A DNA stretch of 54,326 nt, from positions 1 to 54,326 of the forward strand of contig JAIXYP010000066.1 in the NCBI GenBank assembly GCA_027490155.1. The letters are read 5' to 3'. The notes under the pieces were generated by a model. It saw only the letters and a program-made list of their open reading frames with translations. It was not told the DNA's origin and did not search any database. The DNA is from Cytophagaceae bacterium (GTDB lineage: Bacteria > Bacteroidota > Bacteroidia > Cytophagales > Flexibacteraceae). Both the position numbers and the translations under genes were made by a program. Positions 8,531-18,244 of the stretch are shown here, in pieces (position 1 is the first letter of the stretch; the number at the start of each line of letters is the position of its first letter).

Positions 8531-10255
8531 ATGCGCAACCCCACTATGCCAACAACCAGCAAACCGACATCGGCCAGTACTGCATTCCGCAGCCGACTTG
8601 GCCAGTATATAGCAAGGCCCCTAGGTCTTGTCGCTGTGGCACTATGTTTTGGCTACCAAACCCTCAACGCCCAAACCATTGCTGAGGGTGCCAAACTCAT
8701 TGACCTAGAGCAGGTCCAGAAGGCAGAAGCTCACTTTGCGGGTATGGTCGCTAAGGCCCCAACCGCCGAGCATTACTACTACCTTGGTGCCACCCAGCTC
8801 CTGAATGACCAATCCGATAAAGCCCGCCAAAACTTTGAGGCTGGCATTGCTAAGGATCCTAACTATGCCCTCAACTACGTTGGCAAAGGAGCCCTTATCC
8901 TGAAGGAGGCCAAACCAAATGAGGCCAGCGCCAAGCTAGAGGAAGCTAAGGCCTTGTTCAACAAAGCCGTCGTGACCAGCAAAAGCAAAAGTGCTGAGGT
9001 CTTTTACGAAATTGGACGTGCCTACATCTCGTTTGACACCAAGGATGGCGTTTCGGCTATTACCGCCCTACGCACAGCCACCACAGCCAGCCCACGTAAC
9101 CCTGACTATTGGCTCCGTTTGGGTGATGCCTTTATGGTCATGAACGATGGCACCGAGGCCAACAATGCCTACAACAAGGCCCAAGCTGTCAACCCCAACT
9201 ATGCCAAGACCTACATTAAGCTCGGCACCCTGATGGAGCGCGCCCGCAACTATAACGAGGCCATCGCTAAGTACAAAGAGGGCATCGCAAAGGAGCCTGG
9301 CTACTGGCCTGCCTACCGCGAGCTGGGCGAGCTTTATGACCGTGCACGCCGTACTAAAGAGGGTTTTGAGTACTTCGACCGTTACATCCAGAACAGTGAC
9401 CGCAACCCACTTGCCCTCAACAAGTATGCTGACTTCTTGCTCAAATTGGGCGAGTACCAAAAAGCGATTGACGTCCTGAAGGAGATTGAGGCCAAAGTCA
9501 AGAACCCACTCATCTATCGGGGTTTTGCTTACGCAGAGCTTGAAACCAAAGCCTACAAAGAAGGCCTAGCCCATGACGAGCAGTTCTTCGCCTTGGCAGA
9601 CCCAAAATTCGTACAAGGCCGTGACTACCGCACCTATGGCAAGCTCCTGATCGCTTCTGGCACCGACACCCTCCGTGGCATCGAGATGCTCAAAAAAGCC
9701 TACCTTAAAGATAGCACCGGCGAGTACCCAGCGGTGCTCGGAGTTTCCCGCACCTTTAACGACCAGAAGGCCTATCGCTTTGTGGCCCTCATCAACGGTT
9801 TCTTGGATAGTGTAGGCAAGATGGACGCCATCGACTATCTTAACTACGGGCGTGCACTGCATAACCTCAAGCGTTATCAAGAGGCTGATACCGTATTTGG
9901 CAAACTGACACAGAAGTACAACACCTACCTCACGGGTTTCTACTGGCGTGCCTATAATTCTGCCCGCCTCGATCCGAATTCTGAGACCTGGTTGGCCCAA
10001 CCACACTACGAAAAGTTTGCCACCTTGGTCACCGACCCAGAGAAGTTCAAGCCGTTCTTGAAGCCAACCTATCGCTACCTGATCAGCTACTACCTAATCC
10101 ATGAGCGCAACAAGGAACGTACGCTGGAGTATGCAGACAAACTCTTGGCCCTCGACCCTGCTGACCAAGCGGCCAAAGATGCCAAGGTCCACGACTTTAG
10201 CAAACCACTGCCCAAAGCCAAGCCAGTCGCGCCAAAACCAACTGGCAAAAAATAA
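8531..10255 (+). CDS. Exported tetratricopeptide-repeat protein
   Basis: The 574-residue protein has an extended N-terminus with a hydrophobic core (PLGLVAVALCFGY) and a likely signal peptidase site after QTLNA, so it should be periplasmic. The rest is helical TPR repeats: AEHYYYLGATQLLNDQSDKA, ALNYVGKGALILKEAKPNEA, AKTYIKLGTLMERARNYNEA, YWPAYRELGELYDRARRTKE, and more to about residue 540. The tail is Lys/Pro rich. TPR arrays bind partner proteins, and no enzymatic domain is seen. The start at 8531 is an ATG; a second in-frame ATG five codons later is equally possible. Such large TPR proteins are common in Bacteroidota envelopes, but the partner is unknown. Confidence 0.85.
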   Translation: MRNPTMPTTSKPTSASTAFRSRLGQYIARPLGLVAVALCFGYQTLNAQTIAEGAKLIDLEQVQKAEAHFAGMVAKAPTAEHYYYLGATQLLNDQSDKARQNFEAGIAKDPNYALNYVGKGALILKEAKPNEASAKLEEAKALFNKAVVTSKSKSAEVFYEIGRAYISFDTKDGVSAITALRTATTASPRNPDYWLRLGDAFMVMNDGTEANNAYNKAQAVNPNYAKTYIKLGTLMERARNYNEAIAKYKEGIAKEPGYWPAYRELGELYDRARRTKEGFEYFDRYIQNSDRNPLALNKYADFLLKLGEYQKAIDVLKEIEAKVKNPLIYRGFAYAELETKAYKEGLAHDEQFFALADPKFVQGRDYRTYGKLLIASGTDTLRGIEMLKKAYLKDSTGEYPAVLGVSRTFNDQKAYRFVALINGFLDSVGKMDAIDYLNYGRALHNLKRYQEADTVFGKLTQKYNTYLTGFYWRAYNSARLDPNSETWLAQPHYEKFATLVTDPEKFKPFLKPTYRYLISYYLIHERNKERTLEYADKLLALDPADQAAKDAKVHDFSKPLPKAKPVAPKPTGKK

Positions 10256-10386
10256 CGTTTTCATGACGGGCATCGTTTGGCTAAGCTGCCAAATGGTGCC
10301 TGTTTTGTAGTACGACTTTTGTAGCTAGCCTTTATCGCTACCCTACACTTCCCTAAATCAGTTTCACACCCCTCTATCATATCATT

Positions 10387-10992
10387 ATGGCCTATACACT
10401 GCCAGCCCTACCTTACGATTTTTCGGCCCTCGAGCCACATATCGACGCCCTCACGATGGAAATCCATCATGACCGCCACCACAACGCCTACGTCACCAAT
10501 CTCAACAACGCCATCAAGGACACCCCGATGGCCGACCTGAGCCTAGAGGACTTGCTGCGCCACATTAGCAAGTATCCTGCTGCTGTCCGCAACAATGGCG
10601 GTGGCCACTACAATCACGACCTGTTCTGGAAAGTCATTGGCCCACATGGTGCTGGTCACCCATCAGGCGTTATCGCCACTGCTATTGACGAGGCTTTTGG
10701 CAACTTTGATACCTTCAAAGAGGAGTTCGCAAAGGCTGCTACTACTCGTTTCGGTAGTGGTTGGGCTTGGCTCTACGTCTCTGAAGGCAAACTCAAGATC
10801 GGCAGCACCCCTAACCAAGACAACCCACTGATGGACCTAGCCGAAGTACATGGCACACCAGTCTTGGGCCTCGACATTTGGGAGCATGCCTATTACCTCA
10901 AGTACCAAAACAAACGCCCTGACTACATCGCTGGCTTCTGGCATGTCGTCAACTGGGATGCCGTGACCAAACTCTATTTGGCCGCTATCTAG
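10387..10992 (+). CDS. sodA: Superoxide dismutase, Mn-type of the Fe/Mn family
   Basis: The 201-residue protein is full length for the family and converts superoxide to oxygen and hydrogen peroxide. The four metal ligands are visible: H27 (MEIHHDRHH), H77 (HYNHDLFW), D163 and H167 (LDIWEHAYY). The second-sphere residues point to manganese: Gly at 72-73 (NNGGGHYNH) and Gln144 in the NQDNPLM segment, as in MnSOD, rather than the Gln in the HxxNH region of FeSOD. There is no signal peptide, so the enzyme is cytoplasmic. A strong terminator follows directly, so the gene is monocistronic. Metal choice is a family-based inference, since cambialistic forms exist. Confidence 0.95.
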   Translation: MAYTLPALPYDFSALEPHIDALTMEIHHDRHHNAYVTNLNNAIKDTPMADLSLEDLLRHISKYPAAVRNNGGGHYNHDLFWKVIGPHGAGHPSGVIATAIDEAFGNFDTFKEEFAKAATTRFGSGWAWLYVSEGKLKIGSTPNQDNPLMDLAEVHGTPVLGLDIWEHAYYLKYQNKRPDYIAGFWHVVNWDAVTKLYLAAI

Positions 10993-11024
10993 TCGGCTAG
11001 TCCAGTCTCAAACGAGCGAATAAC

Positions 11025-11075
11025 AACCGCCCCCTTGTCCATCATTAGTTGATTGGACGAGGGGGCGGTCCTTTT
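11025..11075 (+). terminator. Terminator after superoxide dismutase
   Basis: ACCGCCCCCTTGTCC and GGACGAGGGGGCGGT form a long GC-rich stem around a 14-nt loop, followed by CCTTTTGG. It lies between convergent genes and may serve the minus-strand gene too, although that side has no T tract. Confidence 0.8.
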
Positions 11076-11119
11076 GGGGCCTATCTTACTAGAACATTTT
11101 GCTTGATTGCTGCTGTAGC

Positions 11120-12076
11120 CTAAAGCGAGTTTTCAGCCTCCTCCATTTGCTTCTTGAGGTGCATCTGGAAGATGATTCGGTTAACCAAGAAGCCCGTCAG
11201 CAGGACAATTGACAGTAACCAGATCCAGAGCATAAACACGATCATGGTGCCGATGCTGCCATACAGTTTGTTATAGGTACCGAAGTTGGCGATGTAGGTA
11301 CTGAAGGCATGCGTCAGCACAATAGCCACCACAGAAGCCGTCACACTACCCCAGCTGAAAAAAGAGTTGGAGAGCCGACGAGTAGGGCCCCAATAGTAGA
11401 GGGCCGAAACACCTAGCAAAAACACCCCAACACTCACCGCATACCGGAATATGAAGTACAGCACTTGCCAAACTGCAAGGCCAACCGATCGGCTAGCACG
11501 ATTGACACCCTGGACATGGGCGTTGGCATACTCAGGCCCGCCTGCCAAATACTGGATCACGACATTGTGCACCAGCTGACCTACCAGCACCACCAGTACC
11601 GAGATAAACAAACTGGCCAACAGCATATTCGTGATCCAGAAAGCCGATAGGCGCTGCTTTAGGAATCCCCGGCGCTCCACTGTTTGTTGCAGCCTGTTGA
11701 AGGTGGACATCAGCTCAAGCACACCAGCAGTGGCAGCCGTGAGGGTAAAAAAGAAACCTAGGCTCAGTAGGTTGCCCCTAGGTTTGCTGATCAGGTCCAG
11801 GATAAAGCCTTCCGTATCGTGGTACATCCCCGCAGGCAGGTTGTCCTGAAAGAATTGCATGATGTGCTCTGTCAGATTCGGGATCGGAACGTAGGGCACT
11901 AGGCTGAACAAAAAGATCAGCCCCGGGAACACCGATAGCGTCAGCTGAAAAGCCACTGCCGCTGCTCTATGGACCACCTCATGCCGGTCAAAGGCCTTGA
12001 TTGTATGCCTGATGACCCTAACGACAAATTCGAGGTTGGCATACGGTTTTTCGGCACTAGGAACAGCTGAGGACAT
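11120..12076 (-). CDS. YihY/virulence factor BrkB family membrane protein
   Basis: The 318-residue protein has six predicted membrane segments. It contains the family phrases RAAAVAFQLTLSVFPGLIFL near residue 38, LMSTFNRLQQTVERRGFLKQRL in the middle, and YGSIGTMIVFMLWIWLLSIVLLTG near the C-terminus. The family was once annotated as RNase BN, which is wrong for this fold; its real function in the inner membrane is unresolved. The ATG at 12076 is used. Just upstream the minus strand has TACCTTCG, one mismatch from the TAnnTTTG promoter element. The gene is convergent with the superoxide dismutase gene. Confidence 0.93.
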   Translation of the reverse strand: MSSAVPSAEKPYANLEFVVRVIRHTIKAFDRHEVVHRAAAVAFQLTLSVFPGLIFLFSLVPYVPIPNLTEHIMQFFQDNLPAGMYHDTEGFILDLISKPRGNLLSLGFFFTLTAATAGVLELMSTFNRLQQTVERRGFLKQRLSAFWITNMLLASLFISVLVVLVGQLVHNVVIQYLAGGPEYANAHVQGVNRASRSVGLAVWQVLYFIFRYAVSVGVFLLGVSALYYWGPTRRLSNSFFSWGSVTASVVAIVLTHAFSTYIANFGTYNKLYGSIGTMIVFMLWIWLLSIVLLTGFLVNRIIFQMHLKKQMEEAENSL

Positions 12077-12351
12077 TATTCGATCGTAAATTTAGACACC
12101 CGGACCACGAAGGTAGGGCCTAGTGGGGCGAGATGCAAAAAGCTGGCCGTTAGTTAGGGGTCATGGCAAGTTGGGCTGTAAAAAGCTAGGCCACCTCAAT
12201 CATGGTATAATTAAGGCAAATCACCCTTCTCCATATTTTTTGCATAAATGATCTCCTCCCGAGGTAATTATCCCCCCACTGGCCTTAAACTTGTTACCCC
12301 TAAGGTCGGATGGCGAATCCCTAGCCGCGCCTCCTACCTTTTCTGCCGATC

Positions 12352-15300
12352 ATGGAGTCCTTTCACACTGCTGAATTTGCTAAGTTTTTTGCCATGCACT
12401 CCACTCCAGAGCGCATGGCTAGAGGCTTCATCATCTATGCCAATGGCAATGTGAACGAGACCCAGAATAAACTGATTGAACAATCCTCAACTAGGGTATT
12501 CTTGGCCAACAGCCTCAATAGCGACACTGTATATATCGTGCGGCTGGAGGATATGGGTACTAAGCAGTTTACTGCCACCTGCACCTGCCCCGACGGCATC
12601 GGCTGCAAACACCAAGTGGCCGCAGCCTTTCTGGTAGAGTATGCTAATAAATACCGTCAGCGGCTACCGGCGGCTCAACAAAAGTCGAGCATGGTAGCCA
12701 ATCGGGGTATCCAACCTAAGCAAACCGAAAAGGTCATCGAGCCAACCCCAGCCCAGGACCTAATCTCTTCTAAGTTAGAAACAACCCTCACCCTACCTGA
12801 TTTCGAACCGGAGACCTTGTGGACCATGATTGACCCGGCCATCATGGCCGATTTCAATAAGCACTCCGAGAAGGGTTTCCGTGTCTATGGGGATGTGGTT
12901 TGGGCTGACCAAATTGACCTCACCATCTATGGCTTTGGTGTCCAAGACTGGAACGCACCTGAGGTCAGCATGAGTTTCGCGGGTGCTAAAGGCGAAATCT
13001 GGAGGTCATCCTGTACCTGTAATCGCAAGGCCATTAATGGTATATGTGTACACAAGTTTGCTGCCATTTTTTTCCTCGGAGATAAGTATAACTACAAAAG
13101 TGGCACCGACATCCCGACCAAGAACCAGGTCCTGACGCGTAAGTTGGCCGAATTTGGCTTTAAGCCCACTGACGACTACGAAAAGCACCTAAAGGTCTTT
13201 GTGGGTCGTAACGACATCTCGGTAACGCCAAAATACAAAGGGCTTGTTGGCGTAGTCAAAGTGCCAGACCAGGCCCGCCTGCTCAAGTTCGAAAGCAACA
13301 CCTTGCTAGCCCCTTATGATGCTGACCTTGAGGACAGCAAATCAGCAGATACTAAGCTATTTTGGTTGCTGAACAAGTCCTCTGTTGGCCTGGACTTAAT
13401 CCCCGTAGCCTGCAAAGTGCTCAAAACTGGCAAGCTATCGGTCTCTGGCAAAAAGCTTAGCCCAGACGGTTTGCTTGACCAAGTACTTAGTGGGGATGCT
13501 TCAGATCAGGACCTCTTGCGGATCTTTAAGGCCCTAACCACAGTCCAGAATAAGGGCTATAACCTTACCAAGGCCCATTTGGTCCGTGCGGCCCAACTTT
13601 CTGCCGATATCTTGCTCAAGGTAGGTGCCAAAGGTGCGCTTATCATGGGCGAGCACCAACATGATAAGGTATCCGTTTCGCAGATAGAACCCATCGAGGT
13701 CCTGACAACGCCACCTACAATCAAGTTCGTGATCAAACGTGACGAATTGGTCTATAGTTTCCAGGCTAATATCGTTGTCAACAACCGCCTGCGAGGAATT
13801 AAGTATTCGGACTGGTACGGCCAAGCCGCCATCCTACAAGACGGCAACCAACTCCATGTCATCCAAGATACAGGCCTGCTGAACCTAACTGGCCTTTTCG
13901 CCGAGACGGGTGTCTTGCGATCTGGCCTTGGTCTGCCGCTCGATGGATTCTTCAACCAATATGTTACCCCCATCAGCATCAGGCACGAGGTGGACACCAA
14001 TGGCCTTGGTCTGGTGCCCATCCAGAACCTGCTGACTCCTGTGCAGGCTTGCCTCTACATCAAGGACGATGCAGACCAGCGCCTCAGGTTTATCCCAATC
14101 TTCAAATACCAGTTTGGTGACCTTGATGCTGAGTTTGGGCTAGGCGGCTCGGGCAAGATGCTCTATGTGGAAAAAGGTGTCCTCCACTGCCACTACCGCG
14201 ACCTCAACTGGGAGCGGAACCTAGCCACTGGGCTTCAGAACATCCACCCAGCGTTTGAGACCCAGACAGATGGACAGTCATTCTGGCTGAGCTATAACCA
14301 AGCCATGCACGATAGCTGGATCGTCCGGCTGGCCGAACATGCGCGGTCAGCGGGTTGGACCTTGCTAGGTCAAAAGGACCTCCAACGCTTCAAGTTCTCA
14401 TTAGAAAAACCCGTGTTTGAGCTCAAGGTCTCTAGTGGGATTGACTGGTTTGACGTCGTGCCTATGTTGACTTTTGGCAATGAGGTCGTCCCGATCAAGA
14501 AAATTAAACAAGCGATCTTGGCTGGCCAGCAATATGTCCTACTCGGAGATGGGACCTTCGGGATGCTGCCAGCCGAATGGCTCAAGAAACTAGCGCCAAT
14601 GTTGCGCCTAGGCAAGGAAAGTAAAACGGGCCTCCGGATCAATAGCAACCAAAGCCACACCCTGCAAGATGACGAAGGCCATACCAACTTTGGGGCTGAA
14701 CTTGACTCGATCATCACCAAACAATCCAAGGCCTTCAAACAGCTTGCAAGCCTAGAGGAAATCCCCCACTTCGAGCTGCCACTAAGCCTTAACGCCACCC
14801 TAAGGCCCTATCAGCAGAAGGGCTATAACTGGCTCAGCTACCATAACGAAATTGGCACGGGAGCACTGCTAGCTGACGACATGGGCCTTGGCAAAACCTT
14901 ACAAGCTTTGGCACTATTAGCAGCCGGCCTCGAGACCAACCACAAGGCCAAACACCTAGTCGTGATGCCGACTAGCTTGCTGTTCAACTGGGAGCAGGAG
15001 ATCCACCGCTTTGTGCCCGAGCTCCGGATGACCAAATATTATGGCCCAAGCCGCAAGATTGATAACTTCCTGAAGGCATGGAAAAATGTAGATGTGATCC
15101 TCACGACATACGGCACCCTGCGCTCGGACATAGACCAGCTTGAGGGCTTTAAGTTCGACATGATGATCTTGGACGAAGCCCATGCCATCAAAAACCCCGA
15201 TGCTGCCGTTTCGGCTGCAGTCCGCAGGATTGATGCTAGGTTTAGGGTTGCGATGACAGGCACCCCGATCGAGAACCGCACAATGGACCTGTTTTCGCAG

Positions 15301-16191
15301 CTTGACTTCCTGAACCCTGGCTTGCTAGGTACCCGCCAGAGTTTTAACGAATACTACGCCAATGCCATCGACCGAGGCAAGGACGAGTCCATGGCTGCCG
15401 AACTCCGCAAGTTAGTCAGCCCATTTATCCTGCGCCGCACCAAACAACAAGTGGTCCTCGATCTCCCACCCAAGACCGAGACCATCCTTTACACCCACCT
15501 GCTGCCTAGCCAAAGGTCCCTCTACAACGCCACGCGAGACGAAATCAGGGAGAACATCGTTCTCACGATGCGCGAACAGGGGCGCAATGCAGCTGGCATC
15601 CTGATCCTGTCTGGCCTGACCAAACTGCGCCAAATCTGTGCTTCCGCCGCCATCATCCGGCCCGAAATGGCCAACACCAAGGATCATAGCGCCAAACTGG
15701 ATCTCCTGATCGAAGAGCTCCAGAACACGACAGAAAACTACAAGGTCCTGGTCTTCAGCAACTTCCTAGGCATGCTGTCCCTAATTGCAGACCAGCTTAA
15801 GGCCAATGACATCGGTTATTGTTATATGGATGGCAGCACCAGCAATCGGCAAGAGGTTGTCGAGGCATTTAAGCAGGATGATAGCAAACGGGTTTTCCTG
15901 ATGACACTCAAAACAGGTGGCGTGGGCCTTAATCTCACCGAGGCAGAGTACGTCTATATCATCGACCCTTGGTGGAACCCTGCTGCCGAACAACAGGCCA
16001 TCGACCGTACGCACCGCATCGGCCAGTCGGCCCCGATTTTTGCCTACAAACTCATTGCGGTGGACACCATCGAAGAGAAGATCATTGAGCTACAAAAACG
16101 CAAACTCAAGATCGCTACTGACCTCATCTCTACTGACGAAGGTGTCCTTGGCCAACTTTCGGACAGCGAAGTTGTTGCCTTGTTTGATTAG
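12352..16191 (+). CDS. SNF2-family helicase with two SWIM zinc fingers
   Basis: The 1279-residue protein starts with a SWIM finger (C77-x-C79, C86-x-H88) and has a second SWIM-like CxC...CxH motif near residues 221-236 (CTCNRKAINGICVHK). A long unassigned middle region follows, then a full SNF2 ATPase in the last 470 residues. That ATPase has Walker A ADDMGLGKT near residue 842, LDEAHAIKN with D941 as motif II, AMTGTPIENR as motif III, GGVGLNLTEAEYV and a final QAIDRTHRIGQ motif VI. The family remodels or translocates on double-stranded DNA with protein attached. SWIM-SNF2 proteins are widespread in bacteria, and a role in transcription or repair is inferred only. A half copy of the dispersed repeat begins seven bases after the stop. 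Confidence 0.93.
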   Translation: MESFHTAEFAKFFAMHSTPERMARGFIIYANGNVNETQNKLIEQSSTRVFLANSLNSDTVYIVRLEDMGTKQFTATCTCPDGIGCKHQVAAAFLVEYANKYRQRLPAAQQKSSMVANRGIQPKQTEKVIEPTPAQDLISSKLETTLTLPDFEPETLWTMIDPAIMADFNKHSEKGFRVYGDVVWADQIDLTIYGFGVQDWNAPEVSMSFAGAKGEIWRSSCTCNRKAINGICVHKFAAIFFLGDKYNYKSGTDIPTKNQVLTRKLAEFGFKPTDDYEKHLKVFVGRNDISVTPKYKGLVGVVKVPDQARLLKFESNTLLAPYDADLEDSKSADTKLFWLLNKSSVGLDLIPVACKVLKTGKLSVSGKKLSPDGLLDQVLSGDASDQDLLRIFKALTTVQNKGYNLTKAHLVRAAQLSADILLKVGAKGALIMGEHQHDKVSVSQIEPIEVLTTPPTIKFVIKRDELVYSFQANIVVNNRLRGIKYSDWYGQAAILQDGNQLHVIQDTGLLNLTGLFAETGVLRSGLGLPLDGFFNQYVTPISIRHEVDTNGLGLVPIQNLLTPVQACLYIKDDADQRLRFIPIFKYQFGDLDAEFGLGGSGKMLYVEKGVLHCHYRDLNWERNLATGLQNIHPAFETQTDGQSFWLSYNQAMHDSWIVRLAEHARSAGWTLLGQKDLQRFKFSLEKPVFELKVSSGIDWFDVVPMLTFGNEVVPIKKIKQAILAGQQYVLLGDGTFGMLPAEWLKKLAPMLRLGKESKTGLRINSNQSHTLQDDEGHTNFGAELDSIITKQSKAFKQLASLEEIPHFELPLSLNATLRPYQQKGYNWLSYHNEIGTGALLADDMGLGKTLQALALLAAGLETNHKAKHLVVMPTSLLFNWEQEIHRFVPELRMTKYYGPSRKIDNFLKAWKNVDVILTTYGTLRSDIDQLEGFKFDMMILDEAHAIKNPDAAVSAAVRRIDARFRVAMTGTPIENRTMDLFSQLDFLNPGLLGTRQSFNEYYANAIDRGKDESMAAELRKLVSPFILRRTKQQVVLDLPPKTETILYTHLLPSQRSLYNATRDEIRENIVLTMREQGRNAAGILILSGLTKLRQICASAAIIRPEMANTKDHSAKLDLLIEELQNTTENYKVLVFSNFLGMLSLIADQLKANDIGYCYMDGSTSNRQEVVEAFKQDDSKRVFLMTLKTGGVGLNLTEAEYVYIIDPWWNPAAEQQAIDRTHRIGQSAPIFAYKLIAVDTIEEKIIELQKRKLKIATDLISTDEGVLGQLSDSEVVALFD

Positions 16192-16197
16192 GATTTA

Positions 16198-16250
16198 TCT
16201 GAACTCGGATTCTAGAAATAAGATTCAACGGATTGATGGGATGGGGTTGC
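16198..16250 (-). repeat. Half copy of dispersed inverted-end repeat (R1)
   Basis: TCTGAACTCGGATTCTAG and the following AGATTCAACGGATT, then GGGATGGGGTTG, match the right end of the full copy at 36480-36628 in inverted orientation. The other half is missing. It begins 6 bases after the helicase stop codon. Confidence 0.75.
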
Positions 16251-16341
16251 TGATGCCTATCAGAATGGGTTAACCACCCACTCTTGGCCCGATTGGTTTA
16301 TGATGATTGTAAGGTGTATTGGTCTGTATTTTGGTGCCTGC

Positions 16342-17628
16342 CTACTCATCTTGATTTGCATCATTGGAGCTAAATCCCTCAATCATTTCGTGCCTTTGTG
16401 GGTGTTCCAAAAGGCCATCAATGATGAGCTGCTCTAGTATGTAAATGCCTTGATACTCATTTGTGTTAAACTTGATTGATAATCGCTCATGAGAACTTAA
16501 CAAAGATGATTCACTCGGATTTTGCCATTCCCCATCCCAACGATTGAAGCCAAATGCACTTATAAAAGTGTGACTGAATGATCTATCAGAGCTAAAAAAT
16601 TTACCATCTTCAGTACTATGGATATACCCAATGATGTAATCAGGACTAGCCTTTTGTTTAAGGTTCCATAAGAGCCATAAATGCTCATACGGTACAGCAA
16701 AGTGAAGGGCCATAATACAAGCAACAAGTAGGGCAATAACTCCTTTCGCTTTAGGCCTTTTGTCAATAAGCTTGTTATTTATAGGTTTATTCAAGTACAG
16801 GATTATTAAAAGACCAACGATGATGATTGCTGTAATCCAGTTTTCAAAAATAATTACAGGAATCCAAAAGAGCATGAAACCCAAGTCTGTTAATTGCGCC
16901 AAAAACAAACCCAAAAACAGCATCAAAGCCAACCCATGGATAAACCGATTGGTTTTGAGCTTATTTAGTATGCCAACTTTTTGATTATTTTTAGGCTGAG
17001 ACTTCACTTCATAGTAAGCATCAAACCTTGTAGAAGCATTCCTGATGAAAAGCTGAATTAACACCTGTGTTGGTATTAGGGTATAAGAAATCGACAATAT
17101 ATTCCAATAGGTGAGTCTAAATAGGAATAAATCGAAAAAGTTGCCAGGCTCCCAACTATTATATAAGATTACCAGGACAACCTGAAAAATTACGAGAAAA
17201 CTTAGCCATCCTATTACCCACACGCGGTGCCAACTGCCCTTGGAGGCCGCCCAATGGTACACTTTGTAAGCGTTGAATAGCCTAGAGAACATGGCAGGCA
17301 ATCTGAACATTGATGTGATGGGCATAGCATAAAGGTTCCTCACCGCATACCTGCCTGCTTGCACCCAATAAGGCAGTAAAAGCAAGTAAAAGATAGGTAA
17401 AAAAATAGACTGATGCATAAATATACCCAAAGCCATTATGCTCATCAGGACCGTAATGCCATAGAAGTAGGGGCTTCGGCTCGGCCTACTCGTTACCAAA
17501 AGCCAAACCAAGACAACTAGGTGAAACACCAAGAAGTTGAGGCGAAACGGCACTGCATAGATCACTAGGGTGGCCAGAACATGGAGCGCAAAGGTCTTGG
17601 CTAAGGCTTTGGATAGAAGCTTGTTCAT
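16342..17628 (-). CDS. Multi-pass membrane protein, unknown function
   Basis: The 428-residue protein has about eight hydrophobic segments between residues 10 and 310. Examples are FALHVLATLVIYAVPF, FLVFHLVVLVWLLVT, IFLPIFYLLLLPYWV, WLSFLVIFQVVLVILY, and a pair near 240-290. A soluble C-terminal region of about 120 residues (YIIGYIHSTEDGKFFSSDRS onward) would lie on one side of the membrane. The segment AGRYAVRNLYAMPITSMFRL sits between spans. I do not recognise the family. The start is an ATG at 17628, and the gene is convergent with the helicase. Confidence 0.7.
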   Translation of the reverse strand: MNKLLSKALAKTFALHVLATLVIYAVPFRLNFLVFHLVVLVWLLVTSRPSRSPYFYGITVLMSIMALGIFMHQSIFLPIFYLLLLPYWVQAGRYAVRNLYAMPITSMFRLPAMFSRLFNAYKVYHWAASKGSWHRVWVIGWLSFLVIFQVVLVILYNSWEPGNFFDLFLFRLTYWNILSISYTLIPTQVLIQLFIRNASTRFDAYYEVKSQPKNNQKVGILNKLKTNRFIHGLALMLFLGLFLAQLTDLGFMLFWIPVIIFENWITAIIIVGLLIILYLNKPINNKLIDKRPKAKGVIALLVACIMALHFAVPYEHLWLLWNLKQKASPDYIIGYIHSTEDGKFFSSDRSFSHTFISAFGFNRWDGEWQNPSESSLLSSHERLSIKFNTNEYQGIYILEQLIIDGLLEHPQRHEMIEGFSSNDANQDE

Positions 17629-17834
17629 ATATTTTCTTGGTTGGTAAATGTGATATTTGGGTGTGTGGCTGCTTAGCTGGTCACGTCTATAGTAGGCTCA
17701 ACTTTCAGGTGGTTTTTTTCAGGGCCTCCAGGATTAGGTTGTTTAGCTTGGGATCGTGCTGGAAAATTGGTTTGGGGAGAATCGTATTCGGTGATCCAGT
17801 AGTGAGCGAGGAAAGAGACAGAGTGTTTTCCTAG

Positions 17835-17858
17835 AAAGTGCTTTGAAATGCAAAGTTT
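17835..17858 (-). repeat. Palindromic element, copy 1
   Basis: The minus strand reads AAACTTTGCATTTCAAAGCA, then CTTT. The arms CTTTG and CAAAG flank CATTT. It is preceded by a T-run and CCCTTAA. Confidence 0.6.
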
Positions 17859-18025
17859 AAGGGCAAAAAAATAGCCGCGTTCTTTGATGAGGCTTTCCAG
17901 AGCTGGAATATGCTCCTTGTAGGCCATAGGCAGTTTGCGCTTTTGGACCAGCAAACGACTTGGTATAGGCTAGGAATTCTGCTGCATTTGGGCATAAAGG
18001 GAAGTTGGTTTGGCAAGCCATATTC

Positions 18026-18050
18026 AGAGTGCTTTGTAATGCAAAGTAAG
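18026..18050 (-). repeat. Palindromic element, copy 2
   Basis: The minus strand reads CTTACTTTGCATTACAAAGC, then ACTCT. It shares ACTTTGCATTnCAAAGCACT with copy 1, about 190 bp away, in the same orientation and after a similar T-run. Confidence 0.6.
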
Positions 18051-18244
18051 TGAAAAAAATTGATATCCATGTCGCAAGGGCCAAACTTTCTGCGAAATGG
18101 TGCTGGAAAACACAACTGGCTAATGTGAGCCTGAATAAGCCCTCGAGTATGGCAAGGGGTCTGGATTAGCTGGGGACAACTTGGCCCGATCTGCGTAGCA
18201 GCAGCTGTATTGCAAGGATTGCGCTTGCCTATTGCTAACCCCCT

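Larger units (their letters stand above)
17629..18244. other. Non-coding stretch with duplicated palindromic element
   Basis: The 616 bp between two minus-strand genes hold short open frames in several frames, none with recognisable sequence. The clear structure is the pair of CTTTG-n-AATGCAAAG palindromes at 17835 and 18026, each next to an A/T-rich run. The intervening sequence is not obviously duplicated, so decayed small genes behind a repeated promoter are possible but unproven. Confidence 0.5.

Noticed and set aside
17673-18115. Small minus-strand frames around the CTTTG palindromes
   Set aside because: Overlapping frames with no conserved features; one frame reads through the palindrome itself. 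Listed instead as a repeat region.
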